This document shows, piece after piece, positions 9,612 through 20,094 of a DNA stretch of 64,000 nucleotides. Origin of the DNA: Deroplatys truncata (Eukaryota; Arthropoda; Insecta; Mantodea; Mantidae); assembly GCA_030765065.1 (NCBI GenBank), contig CM060979.1:18443001-18507000 (forward strand), given 5' to 3'. The notes below the pieces were generated by a model. It saw only the letters and a list, made by a program, of their open reading frames with translations, did not search any database and was not told where the DNA came from. The position numbers and the translations under genes were made by a program. Numbering within the stretch: position 1 is the stretch's first letter; every line of letters begins with the position of its first letter.

Positions 9612-10850
9612 AATCTGATGTGATACATTCACATGACTTTCTCTACCCTCTATCGCTTATTAGTGGGTATACAAACTAGTCTTAATACAGCTTATTTTTC
9701 TATCTACTACATTTTTATCCAAATAAACCTTTGCAGAAATAGCTACGTTATACATTTCGTTATAGATACAAAGAGAACAGCGATAGTCAAATGTTTAAGA
9801 ACTGGACCTTATACACTGGCCTTAATAGTATATTACGCAACGAGACTATAATGGAGGTAATTAAAACGCGAGTATTATTAACCGCGCTTCGCTTCGCTCG
9901 CTCAGTTAATAATTATCATACGAGTGTCTTAATCAAGTCAAGTTATAGTCAAGTTTCATACGACTGTTTATGCTCGACCATGTATCTAAATCAAAGGTTT
10001 CATAAGTATTCGTTTCTGGTTTGAGTGATGTGTTACAATCCTTATTCCTTTATCTATGACCTTGTAGCACCTGTGTCAAACAAAGTTGCTAGCGTTGTGA
10101 GACGTACTACGCAGAATAATCGATACGGGGCCATTTCTGATTGGTCGAATACTAATACTGTAATGAACAGGTGTACTTTAATGAGGTCCATTAAAGTACT
10201 GCTACCAGTCGTATAAATACTACATTTTGGATTGGTCGAGCATAAAATTCCATACTGTTTCTATGCGAGAAACAACTGATGTTTAAAGAATAACCAAGAA
10301 ATGGACAATTAACAACGGATATATCAGAAATAGCTTATGCCACACAAAAAAATCTTTGTTAGAAATAAATTGTGTCTTTTAGAGATCTACATTTTTCCTG
10401 TAGTAGGTTTTTGTCTGTCGCTTAATGTTTACCAATTATGAAACGATATACAAAATTACTTCGGAATGAAAAGGACTTCAAAGGCTATTCCCAGAAAAAA
10501 ATATATTCTTTAATATATGTTATTTTAATCAAAATCATTAGAGCCAACTATAGAAAATATTTTTTTCGATAAATGTTACATGTAAAGGGTAGTTGGGGTG
10601 GGCGGAGTTTGTTGAAAATCTTCATGTCGCATTCTTGGAAGACACTGAACTTAAATACCAAGTTTGGTACTTACTCGCCTTTTCGTTTTTGAGTTATGCT
10701 GTTTAGACACACATACGGGCATGTTTCTAAAAATACTTTTTTTTGGATTCAGGGGGGCTCAAAACATGTATCTCCGGTGAAATCTCGGTATCGAATTTTT
10801 GGGTGGAATACAATACTTTCCCTACTTACTATACGTAGTAGAGAAAGTAA
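9612..10850 (-). mobile_element. HINE-like copy 2, carrying a MITE
   Basis: Starts ATCTGATGTGATACATTCACATGACTTTC (minus-strand 3' end with stem-loop) and ends TACGTAGTAGAGAAAGTAAAA. It belongs to the variant subfamily whose hairpin loop differs while the ATGTG/CACAT stem is kept. An insert at 9826-10242 interrupts it. Confidence 0.75.
9826..10242. mobile_element. MITE-like insert with a long palindrome
   Basis: The insert is flanked by TAA (9823-9825 and 10243-10245). The uninterrupted family sequence at 17262 reads CTTAAAATTTC, which shows the empty site. Inside, 9860-9882 and 9905-9932 form arms around a loop rich in CGCTTCGCTTCGCTCG. A second inverted pair, TTATGCTCGACCA (9968-9980) and its complement (10233-10245), bounds the right two thirds. 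It may be two elements, one nested or abutting. A 3-bp TAA duplication suggests the PIF/Harbinger group, but I see no matching termini. Confidence 0.5.
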
Positions 10851-10983
10851 AAGGAGGTTAAGTGTACGCATACATGAAAATTGTATACATTCCTTAATGA
10901 AATCAATTTTCACTTCCCTGTCACGTACCTGATAGGTAGAGAAGTGCAATTTTTGTTCAGTTCCCTTCAAATTTTGTAGAGAG

Positions 10984-11150
10984 ACACTATCCGAGGTAGC
11001 TGCCTATCGCAGCTCCTTAATTTCCCCACAATATTGACTGCGCACCGGTCCTATACACGGGACCCCAAAGGTGGGATCGAACCCGGACGCATTCCGTGGC
11101 TACCGGGAACCACGGCTCCATGCTACCGCGCATAGAGTTAGAAAACCGTT
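10984..11150 (-). repeat. tRNA-like SINE (type 2), reversed
   Basis: Contains the reverse of the type 2 features: GGTGGGATCGAACCCGGACGC (B-box complement, about 11069-11089) and GCTGCCTATCGCAGCTCC. Matches 6753-6900 in the opposite direction. Confidence 0.6.
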
Positions 11151-12004
11151 ACTGCAGATTTTGAAATCAGGCTTCCTACTTCATTAGCAAACAATACTAC
11201 CTATGTTATCTTACCTGTACACCAATATTTAGATAATAAAATATACATTTATAGTTCTAGGTAGCTAACGTGCCTGCCCTGGAGACTAAAGACATACGCC
11301 ACTGGAGGCGCCATGGAGAGCAGGGCTGAAGATTGCAGGAGAAAGGGTCAGCCCTCTAGGGATGATATCAAGTTTCAGATTTCCACCTAAACAAGCAAAA
11401 GCTGGTTTTCCTTCTCTCTGGTTTAGCGATTTGAAGCTTGCGATGGGACACAAGGAGGGGAAGACAATGACGTCGCCCTTGGCAAATCTATCCTCCGTGG
11501 GCCTCAAAGATTTATAAGCTTGCTCCTGGGTGGTGTCCCCATGAGCTCTCTTGGTTGGTGTGCGTGAGAGTAAAAAGAGAAGGTTATTGTTGATAACTAC
11601 TGCAGACAACACTTCCAGGTTTATTGCATGTAGAATCATGTATGATACTCGTTCATGCTCGCTAGTGTAGCCTAATTCACAACCTCTGCTTCATACTGAT
11701 AAATACGCTTAAGAAAACCTCGATTTGCTCCACTACATAGAAATTTAACTGGTCCAGTGGCCAGAATATCTGCAGAGACTTAGCCACGCGCCAGGGAAAC
11801 GATCTATAGACACTACAGTTGACGCTCTTCTTTGCCATTTACTGTGCAAATTCAACAACTTTTCTCTACACCCGGAAAACACAACTCTTCCGTATATACC
11901 GGTGCGAAAATATTTATTTACCTAACTATACAGGTAAGTCAGTTTTTTCAGGAAGAGCGTCGAAACGAGTTCTAAAAACGAAATTTTCCTGAAGTTACGT
12001 ACAA
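11151..12004. other. Unassigned stretch with one open frame
   Basis: A 117-codon minus-strand frame (11286-11639) is open. It has no recognisable motif, no homologue I know and no clear exon signals. I see no repeat family here. It could be chance, a fragment of an unknown element or a decayed exon. Confidence 0.3.
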
Positions 12005-12229
12005 TATTTTGTTACCGAGTGGGATGACTCAGGCGGTAAAATCTGTGACCCGCATTCGGGAGGCCCCAGGTTCAAATCCCGTGACCCAACCAATCTGTCT
12101 GAGGTTTTTCCGTGGTTTTCCTCAGTTGCCAAGGTAAATATCGGATTGCATATTTAATACCACGACCTAAAGTTCAACCTTAAGTCTAAAACAATAGTAA
12201 AATGAAAAATAAGTGGTAATAGCAAATGT
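12005..12229 (+). repeat. tRNA-derived SINE head and body of SINE-VNTR composite 2
   Basis: A-box region GACTCAGGCGGTAAAATC (about 12029) and B-box GGTTCAAATCCCG (12070-12082). The body CCGTGGTTTTCCTCAGTTGCC and block TTTAATACCACGACC follow, as in composite 1. A short stretch ending GGTAATAGCAAATGT corresponds to GGTAATAGTGAATGC of composite 1. Confidence 0.8.
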
Positions 12230-12770
12230 AAACAGCTAGACTGGACGGCACCCTAACACCATTTGCACGGCACGAAGCAGAAGATCTGACTGCCATGCGC
12301 TGGGGTGAGGAAGCAAGATGGCATTTCCAGGGATGAAACCTAGAAGGCTAACTGTCCGCCTTTCTGTGTGAGGACGGCGGTTAGACTGGACGGCACCTAA
12401 TGCCATTTGCACGTCAAGCAGTGGTTACAGGGATGATACCTAAAAGTCTAACTGCCCACATTCTGTGTGAGGGCGGCAGTTACACTGGACGGCACCTAAT
12501 GCCATCTGCACGGCAAGCGGTGGTTACAGGGATGAAACCTAGAAGGCTAACTGCCCATTTTCTGGGTGGGGGCGGCGGTTAGACTGGACGGCATCTAATG
12601 CCATCTGCACGGCAAGTGGTGGTTACAGGCATGAGATCTAGAAGCCTAACTCTCCGCCTTTCTGTGTGAGGACGGCGGTTAGACTGGACGGCACCTAATG
12701 CCATTTGCACGGCAAGCTGTGGTTATAGGGATGAGACCTAGAAGGCTAACTGTCCATCACATATCGCTCT
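12230..12770 (+). repeat. VNTR of about 99-bp units in SINE-VNTR composite 2
   Basis: Units begin TTA(G/C)ACTGGACGGCA at about 12381, 12480, 12579 and 12679, after a more diverged first unit near 12237, so the period is 99-100. Each holds CTAATGCCAT(C/T)TGCACGGCA and AGAAGGCTAACTG. The unit differs from the 76-bp unit of composite 1, although the fragment at 36655-36895 contains both kinds. Confidence 0.85.
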
Positions 12771-12840
12771 AAGAGTTTTCCACCAACAGATCCGTCGCGA
12801 TATGGCCAGGGAGTTAAAGCGACGTAAAAAAAAAAAGATA
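12771..12840 (+). repeat. Conserved tail and A-run of SINE-VNTR composite 2
   Basis: AAGAGTTTTCCACCAACAGA, then CGTCGCGATATGGCC, GTTAAAGCGACGTAAA and an A-run. Same tail as composite 1, better preserved. Confidence 0.75.
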
Positions 12841-13549
12841 GAAAGAAATATTTTGTTTCATGCTTTGTCGAAATACTTTATATTAGTTAAATTAATATTG
12901 TGCTGCACATTGTTGGACAGGAACGCAGTAATATGTTTCATATGCTCAAATACATGTTGGTAACCTTGGAGCTTGTCGGTGCAGTGGCGCCGTTCTCGGA
13001 GCAATATGAACTATTTCAACACATTGTTGAGCATGTGACTGCAGAAGCTCAGTAGCATTATGAAAACAAAAACTGTGGAAGTAAATCAATGAAGGTGAGT
13101 TATTAAGTAATATTCAAGTTTTAAAAGTAATATAGAAACGTGAGGTAATGCAATACGGAAGAAAAATGCTTATGAATAGTTATTCTCATATGTTGGTGTT
13201 GGAGTACAGAGAGTAACTGAACCAGCTTGACGTGCTGGTTTGGAGACAGAAAAATATGACATTCCAGATAGTATGATACAATACAATCTGTAGAAAATGT
13301 AGAGTACACAGTAGCAAACGAAGCATTTTGAGGTTAGGCGCATGGGATCGTAGATGTAGTATAATAACAGGAGCACTGCTTGAACAAACTTGAAATCTGA
13401 CTTTATGAAACATCAAAATGAAATGTAACTCACAAGTGTGTACGTACTGTTTTAACTAATGAGTTCTGGTACACAAAGGGAAGCTAGCGCGTACTGACAA
13501 AACGATATTACCGTACCGTGCAGTAGACTTCACATCACACACACCTGGG
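12841..13549. other. Unassigned stretch
   Basis: AT-rich. Three overlapping minus-strand frames of 60-76 codons (13121-13416) show no motif. No repeat family recognised. Confidence 0.35.
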
Positions 13550-14683
13550 GACAGTGACTACTGTCCATTCCAAACCAGAGTTCCCTCTGATGTAAACAGA
13601 AGCACGTGCTTCGGCTTGTCACGAACCCAAGAATATACTCTTACGCCAACGTAAATAGTTCCTTAATACATGTATTGTATTATGAAATATTAGAGCAGGA
13701 AATGTATAGAGCTACACATTTTATTGCGGTTATCATAAGAACTCATCGCTAAAGGTAATGGATATATACTAGGTGTTAAGAAATTACAAAATATGATTTT
13801 CGCCTGCTATTGCGTTGACGCCGAGAGCATCTTGCATGTTAATACCAACCAAATGCACCACTGCCACTCTCTTACGTACACAAGAAATGCAGCAATGAAT
13901 TCCCAGAGGTGCTATCTGAGTATCGAATAAACAGTTTGCGTAACACAGGATATATGATAAGCTAACAGTCATTCATAATACACTAACACACATATGCTCA
14001 GCTCAGGTCAAATCTTGTGATTTAGTCAGTTGGTATTTGAGCTCACATGGCAGAGGAAGGTGCGTGTAGTGCGAATAAACTGTTCAAAGACAGAAGCGGG
14101 AAACAGTTAAAAAGTGGCTAAAACAAACAAATCTTCATATATTCAACTCGCTATTACAAAAATACCCATCACTTGCATTATTGCATATTACGAAACTATA
14201 ATAATATCGGATTTTACAGGCGTTTCAGTGAGAAGTGTAACGAAAGCAAGCAGGGAATGTAAACAGACATAATGCAACATATAAGAGGAACTTGTGGGAA
14301 CTTGTTTTAAGTGCGACAGTGCTGTGGAATTGTGGATAAGCTTGTCATTATTTTGGAGAGTAGTTCTGATTCCGATATGGCAGCAGAGTCATCTTCGGGG
14401 GATTCGGATTTGGGTGTTGCACTTTTGCCCGAGGATTGTGATTAACGTAAGTAAAATGTTCATTGCCGCATACTTATTAAATCGATGGTTACCTCAGGTT
14501 GCATTTTGAACTATGATTCTCACGCAGGGCGCCTTTTTATAGATTAAATAGTGTTCAATAAGCACGTGGGAGGGAAATAAGCAGCAATTTGGGCGGAGAT
14601 TGCGAACTACTTTCGCGCGGATAATACAAAGAGTTTGTTTTCAGTGAAAGGCACTCTGGTTTGGAATGGACAGTAGTACTGTA
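13550..14683. mobile_element. Possible DNA transposon bounded by ~32-bp inverted repeats
   Basis: The left end holds ACTACTGTCCATTCCAAACC (13557-13576) and continues AGAGT. The right end, read in reverse complement from 14683, gives TACAGTACTACTGTCC, then ATTCCAAACCAGAGT. About 30 of 32 positions agree. The interior is 1.1 kb and has no transposase motif. Near the right end one frame reads an acidic peptide, SSSDSDMAAESSSGDSDLG, with an in-frame stop, then a good splice donor, GTAAGT, at 14449. Superfamily is not assignable; a target duplication is not evident. Confidence 0.45.
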
Positions 14684-14789
14684 CAAGCTTTGTTTACATT
14701 CGACACGCCACAAACAGGTTTCTCAGTCGGAGACTGATTTGTTGACCAATGTAGCGCAGTAAAAAAGCTTCTACGTAATTCCTAATCTC

Positions 14790-15225
14790 AAAATGCACTG
14801 AGTGAGATAGCTATGCGGTAACGTGGGAGGTCCCGGGGTCGATTCCAGTCGATCATTCAATACAACCTTGGGTTTTTCGTTGTTTTCCTCGGTCGGTAGA
14901 CGAATGCTTGGGCGGACCCTCATCTAACACGATTTCCTTTCCATAATTTCTCCTTCATTCTGTTTCCAGGTGTTTTACATTCTGTGGCGTATGGCGGTGC
15001 CGGACAGATGCCGTGGAAGCTTCCTCACAGAAGAGACTGCTCCCAGTGGAGACCAGAGGGCTATTTGGTCGACGTCTCGTCCATCACCCACTGTAGGAAG
15101 TTTTCGACCTGGAACTGTTAGGCACTTCCGCACGTCTCTGAGATCTGTAGCCTCCTGTGGTTCTTTCACTTCATCCCTTCCTCCTGGGGGTAGTAGCCAC
15201 AATAGATCTATGTAAGTCGCAGCGT
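14790..15225 (+). repeat. tRNA-like SINE head with long body
   Basis: Head with GATAGCTATGCGGTAACG and the box GGGGTCGATTCCAG (about 14836-14849), body GGGTTTTTCGTTGTTTTCCTCGG. The remainder to 15225 is GC-richer than its surroundings and open on both strands for 75-81 codons without a motif. I group it with the SINE, but its right boundary is uncertain. Confidence 0.45.
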
Positions 15226-15244
15226 ATTAGGTGTACCTCTACCC

Positions 15245-15404
15245 AGAAAATTTAGAATATACATTTTGGCATGTAAATATCTCTAATATACATATATTTT
15301 AATCAAAATCGCTACAGCCACGTTTCAGAAAATCTTCATTCGACGTCTCGATTTTGAATAATGATGTTCACAGACACAGGCACAAGGATATTTTTCTAAA
15401 AACG
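15245..15404 (-). mobile_element. HINE-like fragment
   Basis: Contains the family blocks AATATACATTTT, TTTTAATCAAAATCGCTA and GTTCACAGACACAGGC in minus orientation, with a deletion between them. It abuts the next copy head to head. Confidence 0.55.
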
Positions 15405-15410
15405 TTTTTT

Positions 15411-16226
15411 ACTTTCTCTACTACTATCTTAAGTAGGGGAAATATTGCATTCCACCCAAAAATTCTATACCGAGATTTCACCGGAAATTGAGGTGCCCTG
15501 AATCAAAATAAAGCATTTTTGGAAACATGTCCATGTGTGTGTCTGTCTGTGAACAGCATAACTCAAAAACGAAAAGTCGGATAAATACCAAACTTAGTAT
15601 TTGAGTTTAGTATCTTCCAAGGATGCGACACGAAGACTTTCAAGAAAATCCCCTCACCCTAGACTACCCTTTAGACATAACATTTTTCGAAAATTTTGAT
15701 GTTTTCAAAAATGGTTCTATGATTTTGATTAAAATATCATATGTTTAAGATATTTTCATGGCAAATTAAATGTATATCTTGAATTTTCTGGGAATGTCCC
15801 CAAAAGTCCTCTTCATTCTGAATGAATTCGCATTACTGCTAAACCGTAAGAGACAGAATATTTTACTACACTAAGAATTTAGAGCTCCTTAAAACACAGA
15901 ATTTATATCACACATACTTTTTGTATGTGTGTTTGTGTGGAGTGAGCCATTTCCGAGATATTCCTTGTTTTTTGTTTAAATTTTCCAATACTTAATACTT
16001 TTTCGTAAATGGGAACTCATTCGTTTTTGTATGTCCTGGACATACAAAGAGAATGGAATACTCCACATAGCAACCAGCTCTTAAAATATTTGACTATCGC
16101 TTAAAGCCTACCATATTCCCCTTGCATCTACAAGAAAATTAGCAATAAGAAGTAGATGGAGTATAAGCGTTTGTAAAAATAGTTTGTACAAGAGTAGAGA
16201 AAGTCATGTGAGTGCAACACATCAGA
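15411..16226 (+). mobile_element. HINE-like copy 3
   Basis: Begins ACTTTCTCTACTAC after a run of T. Continues through GATTTCACCGG, the GT microsatellite and GAATTTTCTGGGAATGTCC, and ends with GTAGAGAAAGTCATGTGAGTGCAACACATCAGAT before T9. Confidence 0.85.
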
Positions 16227-16235
16227 TTTTTTTTT

Positions 16236-16268
16236 GTGTTCAAGGGGCCTGAAAACGGTGAAATCTCG
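16236..16268 (-). mobile_element. Short HINE-like fragment
   Basis: GGGGCCTGAAAACGGTGAAATCTCGGTATC matches the family close to its 5' end, in minus orientation. It is cut on both sides. Confidence 0.4.
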
Positions 16269-16935
16269 GTATCATAGACTACACACTTAAAAAAATATGA
16301 CTTTGTCTTACAGAAGCACACAATGCTATTATTACGAAGAGTCCTTAGTCGCGGATTTTGAGATTTCTTTGGAAATCTGGGAACCAAAAAATGCGATAGT
16401 AAGCCATTTTCCGTATCAAATACATGGTAAATCTTACTCGTGATGTATTTCCAACTTCAGGGGAAAGTTGATGTTTTGGGGGTTAAATTGAAATTCAGAA
16501 ATAAAAAGAAAAAAATCAATCACGTTGACAAAAGAAGGGTAGAAAACAAAGAGGGACCTCAGGCCCCGTTTAAGAGCTCAATCACGTGAAAGCTTGGGGG
16601 ATGCCATTCCATCCACATCGCTGGCATCTAGGTCTCTGAAATTACTGGTGCCTCCAAGCCATTAAATAATTGAGTGGGAAACTAGTTTCCCTTTTTTTCC
16701 CTCCTTTTTCCCTGTGGTTTTGCTGCAGGCACAACAGTTAATATAACGTACAATTCCACGAGAGCAAATGTTTGTGGATATGCAATGCAGGGGAACCATG
16801 CTGACTGCATCTCCTGCAACCTACTGTATTACATTTCCTTGAGATTAAATTAATTCCCTAAACGGGGAAGCAAGAAGGTGCATACAACATTCAGTGGCAA
16901 CATTATCTCATTTGTACACAGATTGCTACATACAT
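16269..16935. other. Unassigned stretch
   Basis: No element or coding motif recognised. A truncated HINE-like 3' end (ATCTGATGTATTGCATTCAC) begins at about 16938. Confidence 0.4.
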
Positions 16936-17359
16936 AAAGATCTGATGTATTGCATTCACATGACTTTCTCTAATAACTCCTCTAGAAAAGTTCATTCTTG
17001 TATCTAATTCTTGTGGGTATAAGAAAAATGTAGTTGCTAAAACGAGCCACATTTTTAAAAATATGTGATACATTCACATGACTTTCTCTACCTTCTATCG
17101 TTTATTAGTAAGTATACAAACTATTCTTACTAAAGCTTATTTTTCTATCTTCTACATTTTAATCCAAACAAATATTTGCAGAAATAGCTACATTACAAAT
17201 GGTATAGATACAAAGAGAATAGCGATAGTCAAATGTTTAACAACTGGACGCTATATGCTGGCCTTAAAATTTCATACTGTTTCCATGACATCGCGAGAAA
17301 CAACTGAATGTTGAAAGAACTTCAAAGAGTGACCAAGAAATGAACAATTCGAACCATTT

Positions 17360-18080
17360 TGAGGCAGTGTTTTTAACACTTAAATGATTTCAGTCAAATT
17401 ATATATTTTGTAAATTCAATAACAGCCCGCCTGGAAGCAACATGTGTATGTAATAATTTGTAAAATGTATGTAACAGTCATTGCATATGCTTATATTATT
17501 GTATCCATGTGTAATAGTGTTATGTGAATACCTTACGTAATTTAATAATGTAGGAGCTGTGAGAATAATAGGTTAAACGTTGCTAACAATGAGGTAACCT
17601 TGAGGCAATAATGAATTTGAAAGTTTAACAATACTACTTGTGATTCTTGGAGTAACAATAATGTAAATTTTGAGACAGTTTAACAATAGCCAATCAACAA
17701 CCAGAAAAAGCTTTAGTTAAATAAAAGTATTCTATTGGAGTAGGATTAGCCAATCAGAGACTTGAAATACAGAAATTTACAAGTTTAGACGGTCGAAATC
17801 TATTCAGTTGCCCGCAGACAGTGCTCATAACTGGATGCATTGCTTGTGTGTCCTCGAGAAGTATAATACGTATTCGTGTGAGACGAAAACAGTTTTTACG
17901 TATTAAAAAAGTGCAAGTATTTAATAAAAACATCTCACACCTCTCTATATCAGTGAAGTGTTACAATCGAAATACGATACAACTCCGTACATACATAGGG
18001 CTAATAAAATACTCCTTTCTCAAATTGGCGTCCAAAGCGTGGTGCCAAAAACTCCTACAATAACAATAACTCCTTTCTCA
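17360..18080 (+). repeat. LTR copy 2, shortened, with a PBS-like motif near its 3' end
   Basis: The only copy on the plus strand. It starts TGAGGCAGTGTTTTTAACA and ends TTTCTCA. Flanks ATTT (17356-17359) and ATTA (18081-18084) fit a 4-bp target duplication with one change. After about 17965 the usual 3' third is missing. Inside, 18026-18045 reads TGGCGTCCAAAGCGTGGTGC, close to a tRNA-Lys primer-binding site. CTCCTTTCTCA occurs both just before this motif and at the very end. Confidence 0.75.
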
Positions 18081-18475
18081 ATTAGTAACGGATACCTCAG
18101 AAATGGCTTATGCCAGAAAAAAATATTTACTGGAAGTGAATTGTGCGTTGTAAAGAGATCTACATTTTTTGTACAGTACGTTTTGACTACTGCTTAACGT
18201 TTGCCAGTTATACAAGATTATACAAAATTCCTTCCGAATGAAGAGGACCTCAAAGGCATTACCAGAAAATATATTATATAAATTTTATTTGCACTCAAAT
18301 ATCTTTAATGCATAGTATTTAATAAAAATCGTTAGAGGAAGTTTTAGAACATTAAAATCTGTAGTAAGGGCGGGGGAATTTTCTTGAAAACCTTCGTGTC
18401 GCATATTTGGAAGATATTGCACTTAAACACCAAGTTTGGTCCAACACCACTTTTCGGTTTTGAGTTATGTTGTTC

Positions 18476-18522
18476 TCGGACACACGCCCGCGCGCGCGCA
18501 CGCACACACACACACACACACA
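18476..18522 (+). repeat. CG/CA dinucleotide microsatellite
   Basis: Alternating CGCGCGCG then CACACA inside HINE-like copy 4, at the family's usual microsatellite site. Confidence 0.8.
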
Positions 18523-18660
18523 CGACAGGTTTCTAAAAATGCTTTATTTTTTTGCATTCAGGGTGCCTCAAAATATGTATTTCCGATGAAACTCGGTATC
18601 GAATTTTTTGTCGAAATGCAATACCTTTTCTACCTATGTACATGGTAGAGAAAGTAAAAA

Positions 18661-19415
18661 TAATATTCACATAACTCTCTACCCTCTATCGGTTATTAGT
18701 GGGTATACAAATTATCTTACCAAAGTTTATATTCCTATTTACTTCATTTTAATCAAAATAAATTTTCTGAAAACAACTGCAACACAAATTTCGTTATATA
18801 TACAAAGAGAATAGCGATAGTCAAATGCTTTAGAACTGGACGCTGAAAGCTGAGCTTCAAATTCTATACTCTTTCCATGACAGGGCGAGAAACCACTGAA
18901 AATCGACAGCACTTTAAAAGAATGGCAAAGTATTGAACAATTCGAACCATTAATAACGGATATCTCGGAAATGGCTCATTCCACAAAGTTATTTGTAATA
19001 AATTGTGTGTTTTAAAGAGATCTGCATTTTTTGTACAGTGCGTTTTCTTCTATCGCTTAACGTTTGCTGGCTATACAACATTATAGAAAATTCCTTCCGA
19101 ATGAAGAGGACTCCACAGGCTATTCCCAGAAAATTTAAGATATACATTTTATACGTAATGTAAATATGTTTACTATATGGTACTTTAATCAAAATCGCTA
19201 TAGCCATTCTTTATAAAATAAAAAAAATAGAAAAATGTTCAATGTAAAGCATATTAGGTGGGGTATTTTTTTGGAAATCTTCGCGTCGCATTTTTGGAAG
19301 GTATTGAACCTAAATACCAAGTTTGGTACACATTCGACTTTTCCTTTTTGAATTATGCCGTTCATAGTAACAGACACACAAACACATCTCCGTGTTTGTA
19401 CACTCAGGAGATCGT
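18661..19415 (-). mobile_element. HINE-like copy 5, lacking its 5' end
   Basis: Follows copy 4 directly in the same orientation. Begins ATATTCACATAACTCTCTACC and runs to the microsatellite region (ACAGACACACAAACAC). The terminal ~120 bp with ACTTTCTCTAC are missing. Confidence 0.7.
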
Positions 19416-20094
19416 AAAACAGGTTTATCTTTCAAAATACAACATAACATTTGTTAAAACTTTCAAATGCAGAGAGATGAAACAAAAGTCATGATGTTTA
19501 ATATGTCCTGGCTCGAAAGGGAAGCAGTAACCCGTCTTTTGTTTTTTCAATTAAAGGAAAGACCACGGAATCCGTACACAAGCAGTTTACTCAACCGAAT
19601 TTTGAACTCGGGCCCTGTGTATTACAAGCTATATCATATGGAGCAGGGACAATCTGATTTCTTATATCAGAAATCATGAATATACTTTTCCATCCATAAA
19701 CCAAATGTTTTTGAATCCTCTTTCTTCCGTGTTTCTATATTGGGATCAAACCGATGACCCCTAAACTGAGATCCAATTATATTGTCAATAGAACCTGGTC
19801 CCGTCTGCAAGTCTCTCAGTCGTGGAAAGTGAATGTCCTTCTCCGATCCTTGTAATCTACTTTAAATGCGATTTCTTTTCCCGCAGTGAAGCTGGCCTTA
19901 GGCGCAGACAGTCTCCAGCTATTACTGTGCTTCGTGAAGGGTAAGTAAGCCTGTAGATACCATCTCTGGAGCATCCCATCAGACTCGAGTCTTAAAAATA
20001 TCGTGGTATGCAACAGCGGCGCACATTTCAGCATCCCATTTCTCTGTTAGATAACAACCACTTCAGAGTTAATTGTTTTATAAAACTGTCCATT
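19416..20094. other. Unassigned stretch upstream of the minisatellite
   Basis: A 72-codon minus-strand frame (19816-20034) reads a peptide with SFTAGKEIAFKVDYKDRRR. It is more protein-like than other chance frames here, but I do not recognise it. It ends at a stop with no clear splice site and could be an exon relic. Nothing else is recognised. Confidence 0.3.

Larger units (their letters stand above)
17060..18655 (-). mobile_element. HINE-like copy 4, split by an LTR
   Basis: Left part 17060-17359 starts ATGTGATACATTCACATGAC. Right part 18081-18655 begins ATTAGTAACGGATACCTC and ends GGTAGAGAAAGT. An uninterrupted relative at 18945 reads GAACCATTAATAACGGATATC, so the LTR entered at this ATTA. 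Confidence 0.8.

Noticed and set aside
10905-10983. Another HINE-like copy start
   Set aside because: Resembles TTCACTTCCCTGTCACGTAC...GTAGAGAAG, but too diverged and short to call.
11286-11639. 117-codon minus-strand gene
   Set aside because: No motif, no recognised homologue and no splice or start signals; kept only as an unassigned stretch.
19816-20034. Host exon encoding SFTAGKEIAFKVDYKDRRR
   Set aside because: Protein-like but unidentified, bounded by a minisatellite and a stop, without convincing splice sites.
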